DNA from: Pseudomonas sp. SL4(2022) | GTDB taxonomy: Bacteria; Pseudomonadota; Gammaproteobacteria; Pseudomonadales; Pseudomonadaceae | Length of the DNA: 64,000 nucleotides | Assembly (NCBI RefSeq): GCF_026625725.1 | Contig: NZ_CP113060.1 | Span: forward strand, 3,478,001-3,542,000 | Direction of reading: 5' to 3' | Shown here: in pieces, positions 1 to 7,366 of the stretch | Numbering within the stretch: position 1 is the first letter of the stretch | How the letters are laid out: each line of letters opens with the position of its first letter | Notes under the pieces: generated by a model | Told to the model about the DNA's origin: nothing | Databases searched by the model: none | What the model saw: the letters and a program-made list of their open reading frames with translations, nothing else | Translations under genes and position numbers: made by a program

Positions 1-337
1 TGAGTGGATCAGGTAAGGCGTGCCAGTAGGGCGCTGCCTTCTCACCTGGAACCTGCCAGAACAAGTTCTCAGTGAATGAAACATCAATGCAGGTATGGAT
101 TTCTTTTGTGCAGTTCTCAAGGTTATTGCTGATGAATATGAAAAGCGCTGCATGACTATTGGGATTTATGCCTTTGCACATCTCTGTATTGAGTGCATTA
201 GCAAGGCTCTGAAACCAAGAATATGCAAGTTCAGGGTCTAATTCGTCCCAAAGCCGGACGTGCTCACGATCAGCTTTAGCTGTGATTTCAGGGAAATGTG
301 ATCTGACCGAATTGTATAGGTTTAGGATTGCTTCCAT
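1..337 (-). CDS. Cassette c35: hypothetical protein, C-terminus beyond window
   Basis: Reading leftwards from an ATG at 337, the frame stays open to the window edge for about 112 codons, beginning MEAILNLYNSVRSHF. The start lies nine bases inside the attC34 boundary, the usual position for a cassette gene. The protein is acidic and soluble, rich in aromatic residues, with no signal peptide or membrane segment. The pattern of a short alpha-helical protein with a conserved 'VSFTENLFWQVPG' stretch resembles small immunity-like families, but I do not recognise it with certainty. Its attC and stop codon lie outside the window. Confidence 0.75.
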   Translation of the reverse strand, partial: MEAILNLYNSVRSHFPEITAKADREHVRLWDELDPELAYSWFQSLANALNTEMCKGINPNSHAALFIFISNNLENCTKEIHTCIDVSFTENLFWQVPGEKAAPYWHALPDPL

Positions 338-345
338 GCTTTTAG

Positions 346-421
346 CTCTAACGTTTGGTTAAGGGGCGGGCTTTAGCCCGTCCCAGCGAGCACAGCGAGC
401 GATTTGAACCAATTGTTAGAC
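346..421 (-). repeat. attC34 (attC of cassette c34)
   Basis: 76-bp site bounded by ctctaac and gttagac, with the GGGCTTTAGCCC terminal stem. Standard class of this array. Confidence 0.93.
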
Positions 422-660
422 GCTCGGATGTACGCATAAATTGAAGCACCACATTCCTGCTTGTAACGCATTACGCGATAAACCTGCGAAGCGCGATAAA
501 TCCAATGTTTCGATGTTGCTGGCGAACCGCAATTTAGACGTGCCCCGATGGTGGCGGCGATGGTTCAGTAAACACAAAAATTGAAACTGTGTGAAGCCTA
601 AAGCATTGGAGCGATATTGCTGATGTACGCGATTAGAAACCAAACAAGCTGAAAGCGATT
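422..660 (-). repeat. Cassette c34: repeat-family cassette, copy 1 (frame broken)
   Basis: First of nine copies of a repeat of about 240 bp that forms the whole body of a cassette. A minus-strand reading frame starts with MVSNRVHQQYRS at 643 but shifts after the shared 'ASNIETLDLSRFA' segment because of a short deletion, giving a 75-residue product instead of the 98 residues in the best copies. The DNA itself is nearly identical to the other copies. I treat it as a repeat, not a gene. Confidence 0.85.
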
Positions 661-736
661 GGCTAACGTTTGGTTAAGGGGCGGGCTTTAGCCCGTCCCA
701 GTGAGCGAAGCGAACGATTTGAACCACTTGTTAGGT
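661..736 (-). repeat. attC33 (attC of cassette c33)
   Basis: 76-bp site from ggctaac to gttaggt, standard GGGCTTTAGCCC stem. Confidence 0.93.
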
Positions 737-1051
737 TTATTCGTCATCGAATATTAGCCATGAATGACAGATGGTTTCATGATTTTTTGCTATGAAGAAA
801 ACTTCTAATTCTTTCGCGTCGAACACACGATGTAGCCAGTGTTCTGGAATAGGTCCGCGGACTACGTGGTACTCAAGCCCATACTTTACGAGCGGTTGTG
901 ACTTAAGAATGTGAGAGTTCAAAAGGATACTCTCGCCTTGTTTTAAGTTCCAAAGTTTATTCAGATTTTCGCTGTCCGTGACTGTGTCTTCTGCAACAGT
1001 TATTAGTGCATTAGATAAAAGCTTTTTCTGAAGACGCGCACTTCTAGCCAT
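737..1051 (-). CDS. Cassette c33: hypothetical protein
   Basis: 104-residue protein starting MARSARLQKKLLSN and ending in an acidic FDDE. It begins only about ten bases inside the cassette and its stop codon abuts attC33, so the gene fills the whole cassette. No signal peptide or membrane segment is visible; the N-terminus is basic and the rest mixed. No clear Shine-Dalgarno sequence precedes the ATG, so it may rely on read-through translation from the array or an internal promoter. I do not recognise the family. It is single-copy in this array. Confidence 0.7.
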   Translation of the reverse strand: MARSARLQKKLLSNALITVAEDTVTDSENLNKLWNLKQGESILLNSHILKSQPLVKYGLEYHVVRGPIPEHWLHRVFDAKELEVFFIAKNHETICHSWLIFDDE

Positions 1052-1057
1052 GAATGA

Positions 1058-1133
1058 ACCTAACGTTTGGTTAAGGGGCGGGCTTTAGCCCGTCCCAGTG
1101 AGCGAAGCGAACGGCTTGAACCACTAGTTAGGT
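1058..1133 (-). repeat. attC32 (attC of cassette c32)
   Basis: 76-bp site from acctaac to gttaggt; standard terminal stem, with CACTAG before the right core site. Confidence 0.93.
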
Positions 1134-1134
1134 T

Positions 1135-1566
1135 TCACTTGCACAAGTTGTCCCTCACCAGAGTTGCCGCAATTTGTTGAGCAGACCACTGGCGAGTAAC
1201 CCAGATGGTTAGTGCCGCGCCAGACGTGTGCCACCAAGTATTGTTGCCCATACGATGAGCAGCATTATAGGTGCTCGCAATTCTCCATGCGGCGCGTTCT
1301 CCTGGTGTCGTACGCATTGGATTGCCAAAGAGAAACTTACTCGCTACAGCCCACGGGTTGGTAGGTTTAACAGTGACAGGCAGCTTCTCGCTGCATTGGC
1401 TCCATACTTTATCAATGACCTCCTGACTGTAGTTCTCAGGATTTGCAGGGACTGGGCGGCCGTCAACTCTGTATATGCCGATGATATAAACAATTCCAGG
1501 GAATGCGGCAGCCAATAGAAAAGACACGAGCAGTATTGAAAGGATGACCCGGCGCAAGATAAGCAT
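1135..1566 (-). CDS. Cassette c32: hypothetical protein with N-terminal membrane anchor
   Basis: 143 residues. Residues 5-28 form a strongly hydrophobic segment after the basic MLILRR start, consistent with a membrane anchor or uncleaved signal. The rest should lie outside the cytoplasmic membrane; it contains many tryptophans (for example WWHTSGAALTIWVTRQW near the C-terminus) and two cysteines. The stop codon touches attC32. I do not recognise the family. The periplasmic, aromatic-rich C-terminal half could be an enzyme or inhibitor fold, but nothing in the sequence fixes a function. Confidence 0.72.
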   Translation of the reverse strand: MLILRRVILSILLVSFLLAAAFPGIVYIIGIYRVDGRPVPANPENYSQEVIDKVWSQCSEKLPVTVKPTNPWAVASKFLFGNPMRTTPGERAAWRIASTYNAAHRMGNNTWWHTSGAALTIWVTRQWSAQQIAATLVRDNLCK

Positions 1567-1574
1567 GGGGTGAT

Positions 1575-1650
1575 ACCTAACGTTTGGTTAAGGGGCGGGC
1601 TTTAGCCCGTCCCAGTGAGCGAAGCGAACGATTTGAACCACTTGTTAGGA
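1575..1650 (-). repeat. attC31 (attC of cassette c31)
   Basis: 76-bp site from acctaac to gttagga with the standard stem. Confidence 0.93.
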
Positions 1651-1657
1651 AACGCTA

Positions 1658-2104
1658 TTAGAAGCCACAGTGCATTACTGTGCTGCATACAAATGTTTGA
1701 TTAATGGCAAGGCCGATAAATGTACTCACGGCAATGGCCGCGCCAACGTAAATTGGCTTGTTATTAGTCTTGCTTTTTAAATATAGCGCACCTGCTCCGG
1801 CCCCAATAGCGGCTCCAGGCAAGGAAAACAAATAGCCAAGCCATGTCAGAGATTCTGGGCCATTAGAAACATTCCATGAGTTGAATGCTGCAAGATACAA
1901 AGCTAAAACTAATGCTGCACCGGAGATAACAGCTGGACGTGAGTATATTATTGCAGGAATTAAGAATACCCCAGCTTGGGGTAGCCAGAAATAAATAAAA
2001 TTTTCAAAAAAATATGAGCCTGATGGAGAAATTGTAGCTGCAACTAGAATGCTTATAAATACGCAAAATAAAGCTGCCTGTTTTTCATTAGTAGGGTAGC
2101 GCAT
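1658..2104 (-). CDS. Cassette c31: small multi-pass membrane protein
   Basis: 148 residues with about four to five hydrophobic segments (roughly residues 10-30, 35-55, 60-78, 90-108 and 118-138), including a Gly/Ala-rich 'GAAIGAGAGALYLK' stretch. An inner-membrane location is inferred from this alone. The base composition is AT-rich compared with the core genes. No family recognised. It is one of at least eight small membrane-protein cassettes in the array, a class often seen in integrons but of unknown role. Confidence 0.7.
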   Translation of the reverse strand: MRYPTNEKQAALFCVFISILVAATISPSGSYFFENFIYFWLPQAGVFLIPAIIYSRPAVISGAALVLALYLAAFNSWNVSNGPESLTWLGYLFSLPGAAIGAGAGALYLKSKTNNKPIYVGAAIAVSTFIGLAINQTFVCSTVMHCGF

Positions 2105-2118
2105 GACGTCCTTGTGTT

Positions 2119-2194
2119 TCCTAACGTTTGGTTAAGGGGCGGGCTTTAGCCCGTCCCAGTGAGCGAAGCGAGCGACTTGAACCACTAGTTAGGT
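2119..2194 (-). repeat. attC30 (attC of cassette c30)
   Basis: 76-bp site from tcctaac to gttaggt with the standard stem. Confidence 0.93.
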
Positions 2195-2195
2195 A

Positions 2196-2612
2196 TTACT
2201 TGCACCTTTTTCCAAGGATTTCTACGAAACGCATGAGATACCCATCTGGATCTTGAGATAAAAATTCTATCTGTCCTTCTTCGGTGCTAGGAGATGTTTC
2301 ATACCAAGACTCTGTAGGCTCTCGAAATAGTGAAATTCCACTATTTATAAAATTTTCCAAAATTGTACTAATGCTTTCTACTTCAACTTGAAAGTTTACT
2401 CCACGGCCATAGGGCGGATTTAGATCGGCAGTTTTCCAGTTGTCCGGATGGTCTTCCTCAAGCATTAGTTGAGCATGACCCAGTTCAATGTAAACAAACT
2501 CAGGGGATGAGCGTCTGAATCGGCTTTGGAAGCCCGCGGCAAGGTAAAAACCCAGAGAAACATCCACGTTCGAAACGGTCAATTCAGGAACAAGAGGATT
2601 CCAATAGGTCAT
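2196..2612 (-). CDS. Cassette c30: VOC-family protein (bleomycin-resistance type)
   Basis: 138 residues with the layout of a single vicinal-oxygen-chelate unit of the bleomycin-resistance subgroup. It opens with 'PLVPELTVSNVDVSLGFY', contains an 'FVYIELGHAQLMLEE' strand region, and ends with the characteristic 'QDPDGYLMRFVE' motif. Members of this family bind metal, catalyse small isomerase/lyase reactions, or act as dimeric drug-binding proteins that sequester glycopeptides such as bleomycin. Which applies cannot be told from sequence. Drug-binding proteins of this type are known integron cargo. The stop codon abuts attC30. Confidence 0.85.
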   Translation of the reverse strand: MTYWNPLVPELTVSNVDVSLGFYLAAGFQSRFRRSSPEFVYIELGHAQLMLEEDHPDNWKTADLNPPYGRGVNFQVEVESISTILENFINSGISLFREPTESWYETSPSTEEGQIEFLSQDPDGYLMRFVEILGKRCK

Positions 2613-2620
2613 CGTGTAAT

Positions 2621-2696
2621 ACCTAACGTTTGGTTAAGGGGCGGGCTTTAGCCCGTCCCAGTGAGCGAAGCGAGCGATTTGAACCAGTTGTTAGCC
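2621..2696 (-). repeat. attC29 (attC of cassette c29)
   Basis: 76-bp site from acctaac to gttagcc with the standard stem. Confidence 0.93.
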
Positions 2697-2709
2697 CTTG
2701 CCGCAGATG

Positions 2710-3162
2710 TCAGCAATGTTGGGTACCACGAATACCAACCTGGGCCCAGATGACTCGACGTTCATTTCCCTTGCGATCATATTGCTGATCAGCGTCCCAA
2801 AGGGATACCAGCTGATTGGGGAATAAATACTCATATTCATCAAACATATGCGCGCCTGAGTTGTCGTGTCTTGTAATTATGGCGAATAGTTCAGAAGCAT
2901 CTATGTCGAAGACGTCGAGTCCGTATATATGGGCTGCAAAGCGTGGGCTGGAAGAAACACCAATGAAGTTGGCTTGCTCGCTTGGATTGTACTCAACCTG
3001 GATAGATGCATCGCAGAAATAATCCGATGATCCGAGAGAGTCCTCTAAAGGGAATCCCTCGCGCAAAAATGCAGTTCGAATTTCTGCGCGTGATGCGCCG
3101 AGAACTGCAGGACCAAAGCTATGAAGTGGTACAAATTCAAAAGTTGGCACTGTGATATTCAT
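2710..3162 (-). CDS. Cassette c29: hypothetical soluble protein
   Basis: 150 residues starting MNITVPTFEFVPLHSFGP. Soluble, acidic, with alternating strand-like segments and a 'FDIDASELFAIITRHD' helix. No signal peptide. The arrangement (a threshold-like 'LGASRAEIRTAFLREGF' helix followed by beta-rich sequence) resembles proteins annotated as immunity-like or SUKH-adjacent, but I cannot assign a family. The start codon lies six bases inside the cassette boundary. Confidence 0.72.
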   Translation of the reverse strand: MNITVPTFEFVPLHSFGPAVLGASRAEIRTAFLREGFPLEDSLGSSDYFCDASIQVEYNPSEQANFIGVSSSPRFAAHIYGLDVFDIDASELFAIITRHDNSGAHMFDEYEYLFPNQLVSLWDADQQYDRKGNERRVIWAQVGIRGTQHC

Positions 3163-3167
3163 ATGAG

Positions 3168-3243
3168 GGCTAACGTTTGGTTAAGGGGCGGGCTTTAGCC
3201 CGTCCCAGCGAGCGTAGCGAGCGATTTGAACCAATTGTTAGAC
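3168..3243 (-). repeat. attC28 (attC of cassette c28)
   Basis: 76-bp site from ggctaac to gttagac, belonging to a repeat-family cassette; carries the AATTGTTAGAC end shared by all nine copies. Confidence 0.93.
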
Positions 3244-3483
3244 GCTCGGATGTACGCATAATTTGAAGCACCACATTCCTGCTTGTAACGCGTTGCGCGA
3301 AATACTTGGCGAAACGCGATAAATCCAATGTTTCGATGTTGCTGGCGAACTGCAATTTCAACGTGCCCCGATGGCGGAGGCGATGGTTCAGTAAACACAA
3401 AAATTGAAACTGTGTGAAGCCTAAAGCAGTAGAGCGATATTGCGGATGTACGCGGTGTAAAAACCATTAAGCAGAATGCGGTT
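3244..3483 (-). repeat. Cassette c28: repeat-family cassette, copy 2 (different reading frame)
   Basis: Repeat copy in which the longest minus-strand frame (3195-3467, starting MVFTPRTSAISLYC) is in a different register from copies 3 and 4, although the DNA aligns base by base. A frame starting in the repeat continues through attC28, so its last about 20 residues are only translated attC. This copy is direct evidence that protein sequence is not what is conserved. Confidence 0.85.
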
Positions 3484-3559
3484 AGCTAACGTTTGGTTAA
3501 GGGGCGGGCTTTAGCCCGTCCCAGCGAGCGCAGCGAGCGATTTGAACCAATTGTTAGAC
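3484..3559 (-). repeat. attC27 (attC of cassette c27)
   Basis: 76-bp site from agctaac to gttagac, repeat-family end. Confidence 0.93.
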
Positions 3560-3799
3560 GCTCGGATGTACGCATAATTTGAAGCACCACATTCCTGCTT
3601 GTAACGCGTTGCGCGAAATCCCTGGCGAAACGCGATAAATACAATGTTTCGATGTTGCTGGCGAACCGCAATTTAGACGTGCCCCGATGGTGGCGGCGAT
3701 GGTTCAGTAAACACAAAAATTGAAACTGTGTGAAGCCTAAAGCATTGGAGCGATATTGCTGATGTACGCGATTAGAAACCAAACAAGCTGAAAGCGATT
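3560..3799 (-). repeat. Cassette c27: repeat-family cassette, copy 3 (identical to copy 7)
   Basis: Repeat copy with an open frame of 98 residues (3486-3782, MVSNRVHQQYRSNALGF...) that runs out through attC27. The full cassette of about 316 bp, attC included, reads base for base the same as copy 7 at 12541-12857, about 9 kb away. That points to recent duplication or excision and re-insertion. Confidence 0.9.
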
Positions 3800-3875
3800 G
3801 GCTAACGTTTGGTTAAGGGGCGGGCTTTAGCCCGTCCCAGTGAGCGTAGCGAACGGTTTGAACCAGTTGTTAGAG
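3800..3875 (-). repeat. attC26 (attC of cassette c26)
   Basis: 76-bp site from ggctaac to gttagag, standard stem. Confidence 0.93.
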
Positions 3876-4304
3876 GGCAATTGCACGCTTTCCTCTAAGG
3901 GATTCAAAGATTTTGAATGAAAGAAAAGGTGAAGCGACTATTTGGCGGAATGAATATATGATGAAAATTATTAGGTAAACCAAGTAGTAACCGAGCAGGC
4001 TAATTGCAATTATGTATTTTGATAGTCCGCTTGATACAAGTGGAATAGTGAATTCGCCATCGTGAGCGACAATTAATAAAGCCGAATTTAACAAGCCAAG
4101 AGTGAATGCTAGGGCTAGCAAGGAAATAGAAAGGTCGAATATTTTTAATGCCGTCAATTGTGCTTGGCTGGCAGCGATTTTCCTATAAATGAAATAAAGA
4201 GCTATTGGGGTTATTAACATTGCCCATGGGGCGATAGCGCCGGAGGCGAAAATTATAATTGGGGTTGCTGCGGAAATGTACTTGTCTTTTTTTGTTGCTT
4301 CCAA
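3870..4304 (-). CDS. Cassette c26: small multi-pass membrane protein
   Basis: 144 residues with four predicted membrane segments (about 10-28, 31-44, 55-80 and 95-120), starting MEATKKDKYISAATPI. A good Shine-Dalgarno-like AAAAGGAG lies just upstream (reading leftwards from about 4318). The last codons and stop overlap attC26. No recognisable family; inner-membrane location inferred from hydrophobicity. Confidence 0.72.
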   Translation of the reverse strand: MEATKKDKYISAATPIIIFASGAIAPWAMLITPIALYFIYRKIAASQAQLTALKIFDLSISLLALAFTLGLLNSALLIVAHDGEFTIPLVSSGLSKYIIAISLLGYYLVYLIIFIIYSFRQIVASPFLSFKIFESLRGKRAIAL

Positions 4305-4321
4305 GGTAAACTCCTTTTGAC

Positions 4322-4397
4322 CTCTAACGTTTGGTTAAGGGGCGGGCTTTAGCCCGTCCCAGCGAGCACAGCGAGCGATTTGAACCAATTGTTAGAC
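4322..4397 (-). repeat. attC25 (attC of cassette c25)
   Basis: 76-bp site from ctctaac to gttagac, repeat-family end. Confidence 0.93.
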
Positions 4398-4637
4398 GCT
4401 CGGATGTACGCATAATTTGAAGCACCACATTCCTGCTTGTAACGCGTTGCGCGAAATACCTGGCGAAACGCGATAAATCCAATGTTTCGATGTTGCTGGC
4501 GAACCGCAATTTAGACGTGCCCCGATGGTGGCGGCGATGGTTCAGTAAACACAATTTTCGAAATTGTGTGAAGCCTAAAGCAGTGGAGCGATATTGCGGA
4601 TGTACGCGATTAAAAACCAAACAAGCTGAAAGCGATT
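4398..4637 (-). repeat. Cassette c25: repeat-family cassette, copy 4 (perfect internal hairpin)
   Basis: Repeat copy with a 98-residue frame (4324-4620, MVFNRVHPQYRSTALGF...) continuing through attC25. Inside it, at about 4550-4570, acacaattttcgaaattgt followed by gt forms a perfect 9-bp inverted repeat around a 3-base loop; the other copies have a weaker version of this stem. That suggests RNA or DNA structure may matter. Confidence 0.85.
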
Positions 4638-4713
4638 GGCTAACGTTTGGTTAAGGGGCAGGCTTTAGCCCGTCCCAGTGAGCGAAGCGAGCGATTTGAA
4701 CCAATTGTTATGC
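4638..4713 (-). repeat. attC24 (attC of cassette c24)
   Basis: 76-bp site from ggctaac to gttatgc; one stem base differs (GGGGCAGGC instead of GGGGCGGGC). Confidence 0.92.
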
Positions 4714-5151
4714 GCCTTTTGCTTGGATTCCAATAAATAGCTTTAAGCTTGGCCAAGACAAGAATAACCCAAATGCCATGAGGCTAACCCCTAACCATGG
4801 GCAGTAACTGTTTTCTGTGGCCCAAAGGCCAGCCTTGTGGATGAGATTTTTTGAATCGCCATCATTCATAAGGAACAGGCAACTTTGCGCTTCAATTGCA
4901 TGATATCCAAGTGTAATAAATCCTACACCAACTGATAAGAACAATGCTGCATGGCCAAGAACAAGATACTTAGCCTTACTGGGAGTTCTTGAATAACCCC
5001 CTAGCCAAAATAAAATTAGAGATAATGAGAATGCGTTAATCGCTAGAAGTGAAATTATAAGCGTGACACCACTAAGGCTCTCGGATAACACCGCAGCATT
5101 TAAAATTAGCGTTACAAGGGTAATGAAAATTGCAAAGAAGTATCGAGTCAT
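4708..5151 (-). CDS. Cassette c24: small multi-pass membrane protein
   Basis: 147 residues with four hydrophobic segments (about 3-20, 27-50, 62-82 and 117-135). Between the third and fourth is a loop with two cysteines (one at 'AQSCLF', one at 'NSYCPW') that could be periplasmic. The final 'IQAKGA' and stop overlap attC24. No family recognised. Confidence 0.72.
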   Translation of the reverse strand: MTRYFFAIFITLVTLILNAAVLSESLSGVTLIISLLAINAFSLSLILFWLGGYSRTPSKAKYLVLGHAALFLSVGVGFITLGYHAIEAQSCLFLMNDGDSKNLIHKAGLWATENSYCPWLGVSLMAFGLFLSWPSLKLFIGIQAKGA

Positions 5152-5160
5152 ATTATTTTT

Positions 5161-5237
5161 GCATAACGTTTAAGCTAAGGGGCGGGCTTTAGCCCGTCCC
5201 AGCGAACGAAGTGAGCGATTTGAGCGCATTGTTAGGC
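5161..5237 (-). repeat. attC23 (second attC class)
   Basis: 77-bp site from gcataac to gttaggc. It differs from the standard class by TTTAAGCTAAGG next to one core site and GAGCGCATTG next to the other, changes that pair with each other in the folded arm. Confidence 0.92.
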
Positions 5238-5759
5238 CGTTTGAAGTTTTTGTAGGAGTTTATGACCCTCGGGCCAGGCACCCAAACCGCTAGAGCTATT
5301 GATATGACCGGCCTCACCGATGTTAACAAGATCACTACCCCATATCGAAGCGCACTCTTCAGCGTACGAGATACCACCGTAGGGATCATTGGTGCTTGCG
5401 ACAATAATAGATTTGAAAGGCAAGCGCTGGATTGGCAATGGCTCGAACCCTGCTGCTTGAGTTGGAAATATTGGATTTTTGGGATTTGGTACAGCGACTA
5501 GTAAAGCAGCTTTGATTTGTAGATTTGTTTTTACCGCCCAGTGCGCGACGAGCAGACATGCCAAACTATGAGCTACCAGAATAGTGCTTGGGCCAGCAGA
5601 TCTAACGCTTTCTTCAAGAGATTCGACCCATTCTGAGCAGTTTGGATTGTCCCAGCTTAATTGATTGACGCGAATATAATTATTATTAAGTTGTTCCCAG
5701 CGACTTTGCCAGTGTTCTGGCCCCGAATTTCCAATGCCTGGTAGCGTGAGTACTTTCAT
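5232..5759 (-). CDS. Cassette c23: RBBP9/YdeN-type serine hydrolase
   Basis: 175 residues, the usual size for the compact alpha/beta hydrolases of the RBBP9 group. It starts with the family's 'LTLPGIGNSGPEHWQSRWE' signature. The nucleophile elbow is 'VAHSLAC' (Ser65), the acid is in 'STNDPYGG' (Asp125) and the histidine in 'GEAGHIN' (His152), so the triad is complete. The residues either side of the nucleophile are alanine where glycine is common (GxSxG), which is tolerated in this family. Substrate is unknown. The cytosolic enzyme has no signal peptide. It ends inside attC23. Confidence 0.9.
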   Translation of the reverse strand: MKVLTLPGIGNSGPEHWQSRWEQLNNNYIRVNQLSWDNPNCSEWVESLEESVRSAGPSTILVAHSLACLLVAHWAVKTNLQIKAALLVAVPNPKNPIFPTQAAGFEPLPIQRLPFKSIIVASTNDPYGGISYAEECASIWGSDLVNIGEAGHINSSSGLGAWPEGHKLLQKLQTA

Positions 5760-5784
5760 GTTGGCGAATCTCCTTTTCGCAAAG

Positions 5785-5853
5785 GCCTAACGTTGGAGCT
5801 AAGGGGCGAATTTGGCGAAGCCAAAGACGTCCCACTTGAGCGACTTGTTAGAG
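5785..5853 (-). repeat. attC22 (short divergent attC)
   Basis: 69-bp site from gcctaac to gttagag. The terminal stem is TTTGGCGAAGCCAAA, unlike any other in the array, while outer core sites are kept. Confidence 0.88.
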
Positions 5854-6300
5854 TGCATAGCTCTTGCACTCACGATAAAGGCTCTGCATGCGCTTGTTGC
5901 CCTCTGTTTTTGGTTGAAGGCCGCGAGTAAGCATGATCTTAAGCAAGGGGCGCGCGATGCCGACAGAATAACGCCCCTTTTGAAAAGGGAACTCCTCTAC
6001 TACCCAAGTGAAGCCAGCGGACCTGCAGAGGATCTCTCCGTAGTAGAAGCCAATAGCATGAGGAATTGAATAGCTACCGGCCCCAATCTCTGGAGAGCCA
6101 GACTCAATAAACCACTTTTCCAGTGCTTTTAAGCTTTCTGGGGTGAAGTCTAGATTGAGGGCGGTGCCCAGCTCCGCAATAAATGCGGATAGAGTTGCAT
6201 CTTTGAGCTTGAACAAGCTTTCTTGTGCTTGGTTAATGCTCTGGAAGGCAGGCAATTCCTGAGCATGTTGCAATGCGGCATTCATTCCTTGGCGCGACAT
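5848..6300 (-). CDS. Cassette c22: hypothetical soluble protein
   Basis: 150 residues starting MSRQGMNAALQHAQE. The first half is helical; the second has 'IPHAIGFYYGEILCRSAGFTW', reminiscent of the small 'yyGe-vL' proteins that are common neighbours of secreted-toxin loci, though I do not assign a family. The lysine/arginine-rich tail ends in attC22. No signal peptide. The associated attC is the most divergent in the array, suggesting this cassette came from a different integron pool. Confidence 0.72.
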   Translation of the reverse strand: MSRQGMNAALQHAQELPAFQSINQAQESLFKLKDATLSAFIAELGTALNLDFTPESLKALEKWFIESGSPEIGAGSYSIPHAIGFYYGEILCRSAGFTWVVEEFPFQKGRYSVGIARPLLKIMLTRGLQPKTEGNKRMQSLYRECKSYAL

Positions 6301-6309
6301 TTACTTGCA

Positions 6310-6385
6310 CTCTAACGTTTGGTTAAGGGGCCGCGGAACGCGGTCCCAAGCGAGCGGAGCGAGCGACTTGAACCAATTGTTAGGC
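6310..6385 (-). repeat. attC21 (stem variant CCGCGGAACGCGG)
   Basis: 76-bp site from ctctaac to gttaggc. The terminal stem is CCGCGGAACGCGG with both arms changed together. Confidence 0.92.
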
Positions 6386-6739
6386 TGGCTCCGCGCGCGA
6401 CCTGCTTCGGATGCTTAAAAATGAAGAGGCTACCGAGGCTAGAAAGATAAAAGGGAATATATAGGCAGTTGCTTCAAGATAAAAATACAAGACTTGAGGG
6501 TGGCTAAATGCGTATAGAGAGCCTTCCCATGAATCCTCTATCTCTTTTTGGGGAGCGCTTGATATTAATTTTTCAAGCTCTTCTGTAGTGGAGTTTTCTA
6601 ACTGCTCTTCTGAAATTGCGGAAAGGTCCATAACGACTTCGCCTTCCTCTGGCGCCGAAGACTGCATTGTTAAGCCTGGAGCAACTAGAGAGAGCAAAAG
6701 GCTGATTATGGTGCATCTTAAAAGGTCAAGAGCTTTCAA
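6380..6739 (-). CDS. Cassette c21: hypothetical exported or membrane protein
   Basis: 119 residues. The N-terminus (MKALDLLRCTIISLLLSLV) looks like a signal peptide or anchor; a very acidic, Glu/Ser-rich middle follows (about 27-72); a second hydrophobic stretch at about 85-108 precedes a basic tail, 'RSRSRAEP'. This gives an inside-out hairpin with an acidic loop outside the membrane. AAGGAAGAACC precedes the ATG as a plausible ribosome binding site. No family recognised. Confidence 0.7.
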   Translation of the reverse strand: MKALDLLRCTIISLLLSLVAPGLTMQSSAPEEGEVVMDLSAISEEQLENSTTEELEKLISSAPQKEIEDSWEGSLYAFSHPQVLYFYLEATAYIFPFIFLASVASSFLSIRSRSRAEPA

Positions 6740-6754
6740 AGGTTCTTCCTTGTG

Positions 6755-6831
6755 GCCTAACGTTTGGTTAAGGGGCCGGCTTTAGCCGGTCCCGAGTGAG
6801 CGGAGCGAACGGCTTGAACCAATTGTTAAAT
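6755..6831 (-). repeat. attC20 (stem variant CCGGCTTTAGCCGG)
   Basis: 77-bp site from gcctaac to gttaaat; both stem arms changed together to CCGGC/GCCGG. Confidence 0.93.
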
Positions 6832-7269
6832 GACAATTTCACGGATGGCCCCTGTGTCATCAAGATATTGTAAGCCATTGAATGTTCTTGAGGTGCCACT
6901 CCATGTTGCTGTTGCATGCGCAGGTAATGCAAGGCGATTAACAGTTAGAAATTCTTTGAATTCGGCAATGGTATTCTCATTTGGTTTTGAAATGCCGAAC
7001 CAGAAGGAATACCAATTGTCATTGTGGCAAACTGAAAAAGACTCTGAGCCATCAAAGCTGCCTTTCAAGATTTTGCCATCAGGAAAGGTAAAGTGTGCCA
7101 ACTCGATTTCGATGGCGTGCTCTGAAAAGTTAAGATGAGTGTCAGGTATGGCAAATTCAAAGCTGTCATAGCCTTCTTCGTCGTTGTGGTATACACACCA
7201 ACGATTACTTTCTAGATCAGCAACTGTTAATTCTTCTATGCGTTTTGGCACGGAGCAGGCCATTGTCAT
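6826..7269 (-). CDS. Cassette c20: hypothetical soluble protein
   Basis: 147 residues starting MTMACSVPKRIEELTVADLE, rich in aromatics and acidic residues (RWCVYHNDEEGYDSFEF), probably all-beta. The ATG overlaps the attC19 core site itself (GTTAAATG), so the site at which the cassette was joined forms the start region. There is no room for a normal ribosome binding site within the cassette; any would be supplied by the upstream attC. The stop overlaps attC20. Family not recognised. Confidence 0.72.
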   Translation of the reverse strand: MTMACSVPKRIEELTVADLESNRWCVYHNDEEGYDSFEFAIPDTHLNFSEHAIEIELAHFTFPDGKILKGSFDGSESFSVCHNDNWYSFWFGISKPNENTIAEFKEFLTVNRLALPAHATATWSGTSRTFNGLQYLDDTGAIREIVI

Positions 7270-7344
7270 TTAACGTTTGGTTAAGGGGCGGGCTTTAGCC
7301 CGTCCCGAGTGAGCGAAGCGAACGGCTTGAACCACTAGTTAGGC
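7268..7344 (-). repeat. attC19 (attC of cassette c19)
   Basis: 77-bp site from atttaac to gttaggc, standard stem with one extra base (CCCGAGTGAGC). Confidence 0.93.
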
Positions 7345-7366
7345 TGGTGAGAGAAAACTTGGCTGC

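Noticed and set aside
737..1051. Toxin-antitoxin pair in cassette c33
   Set aside because: Only one frame, filling the whole cassette; no second gene and no toxin motif.
3195..3467. 90-codon frame in cassette c28 as a gene
   Set aside because: It lies in a different register from the frame of near-identical copies, so the shared unit is conserved as DNA, not as this protein.
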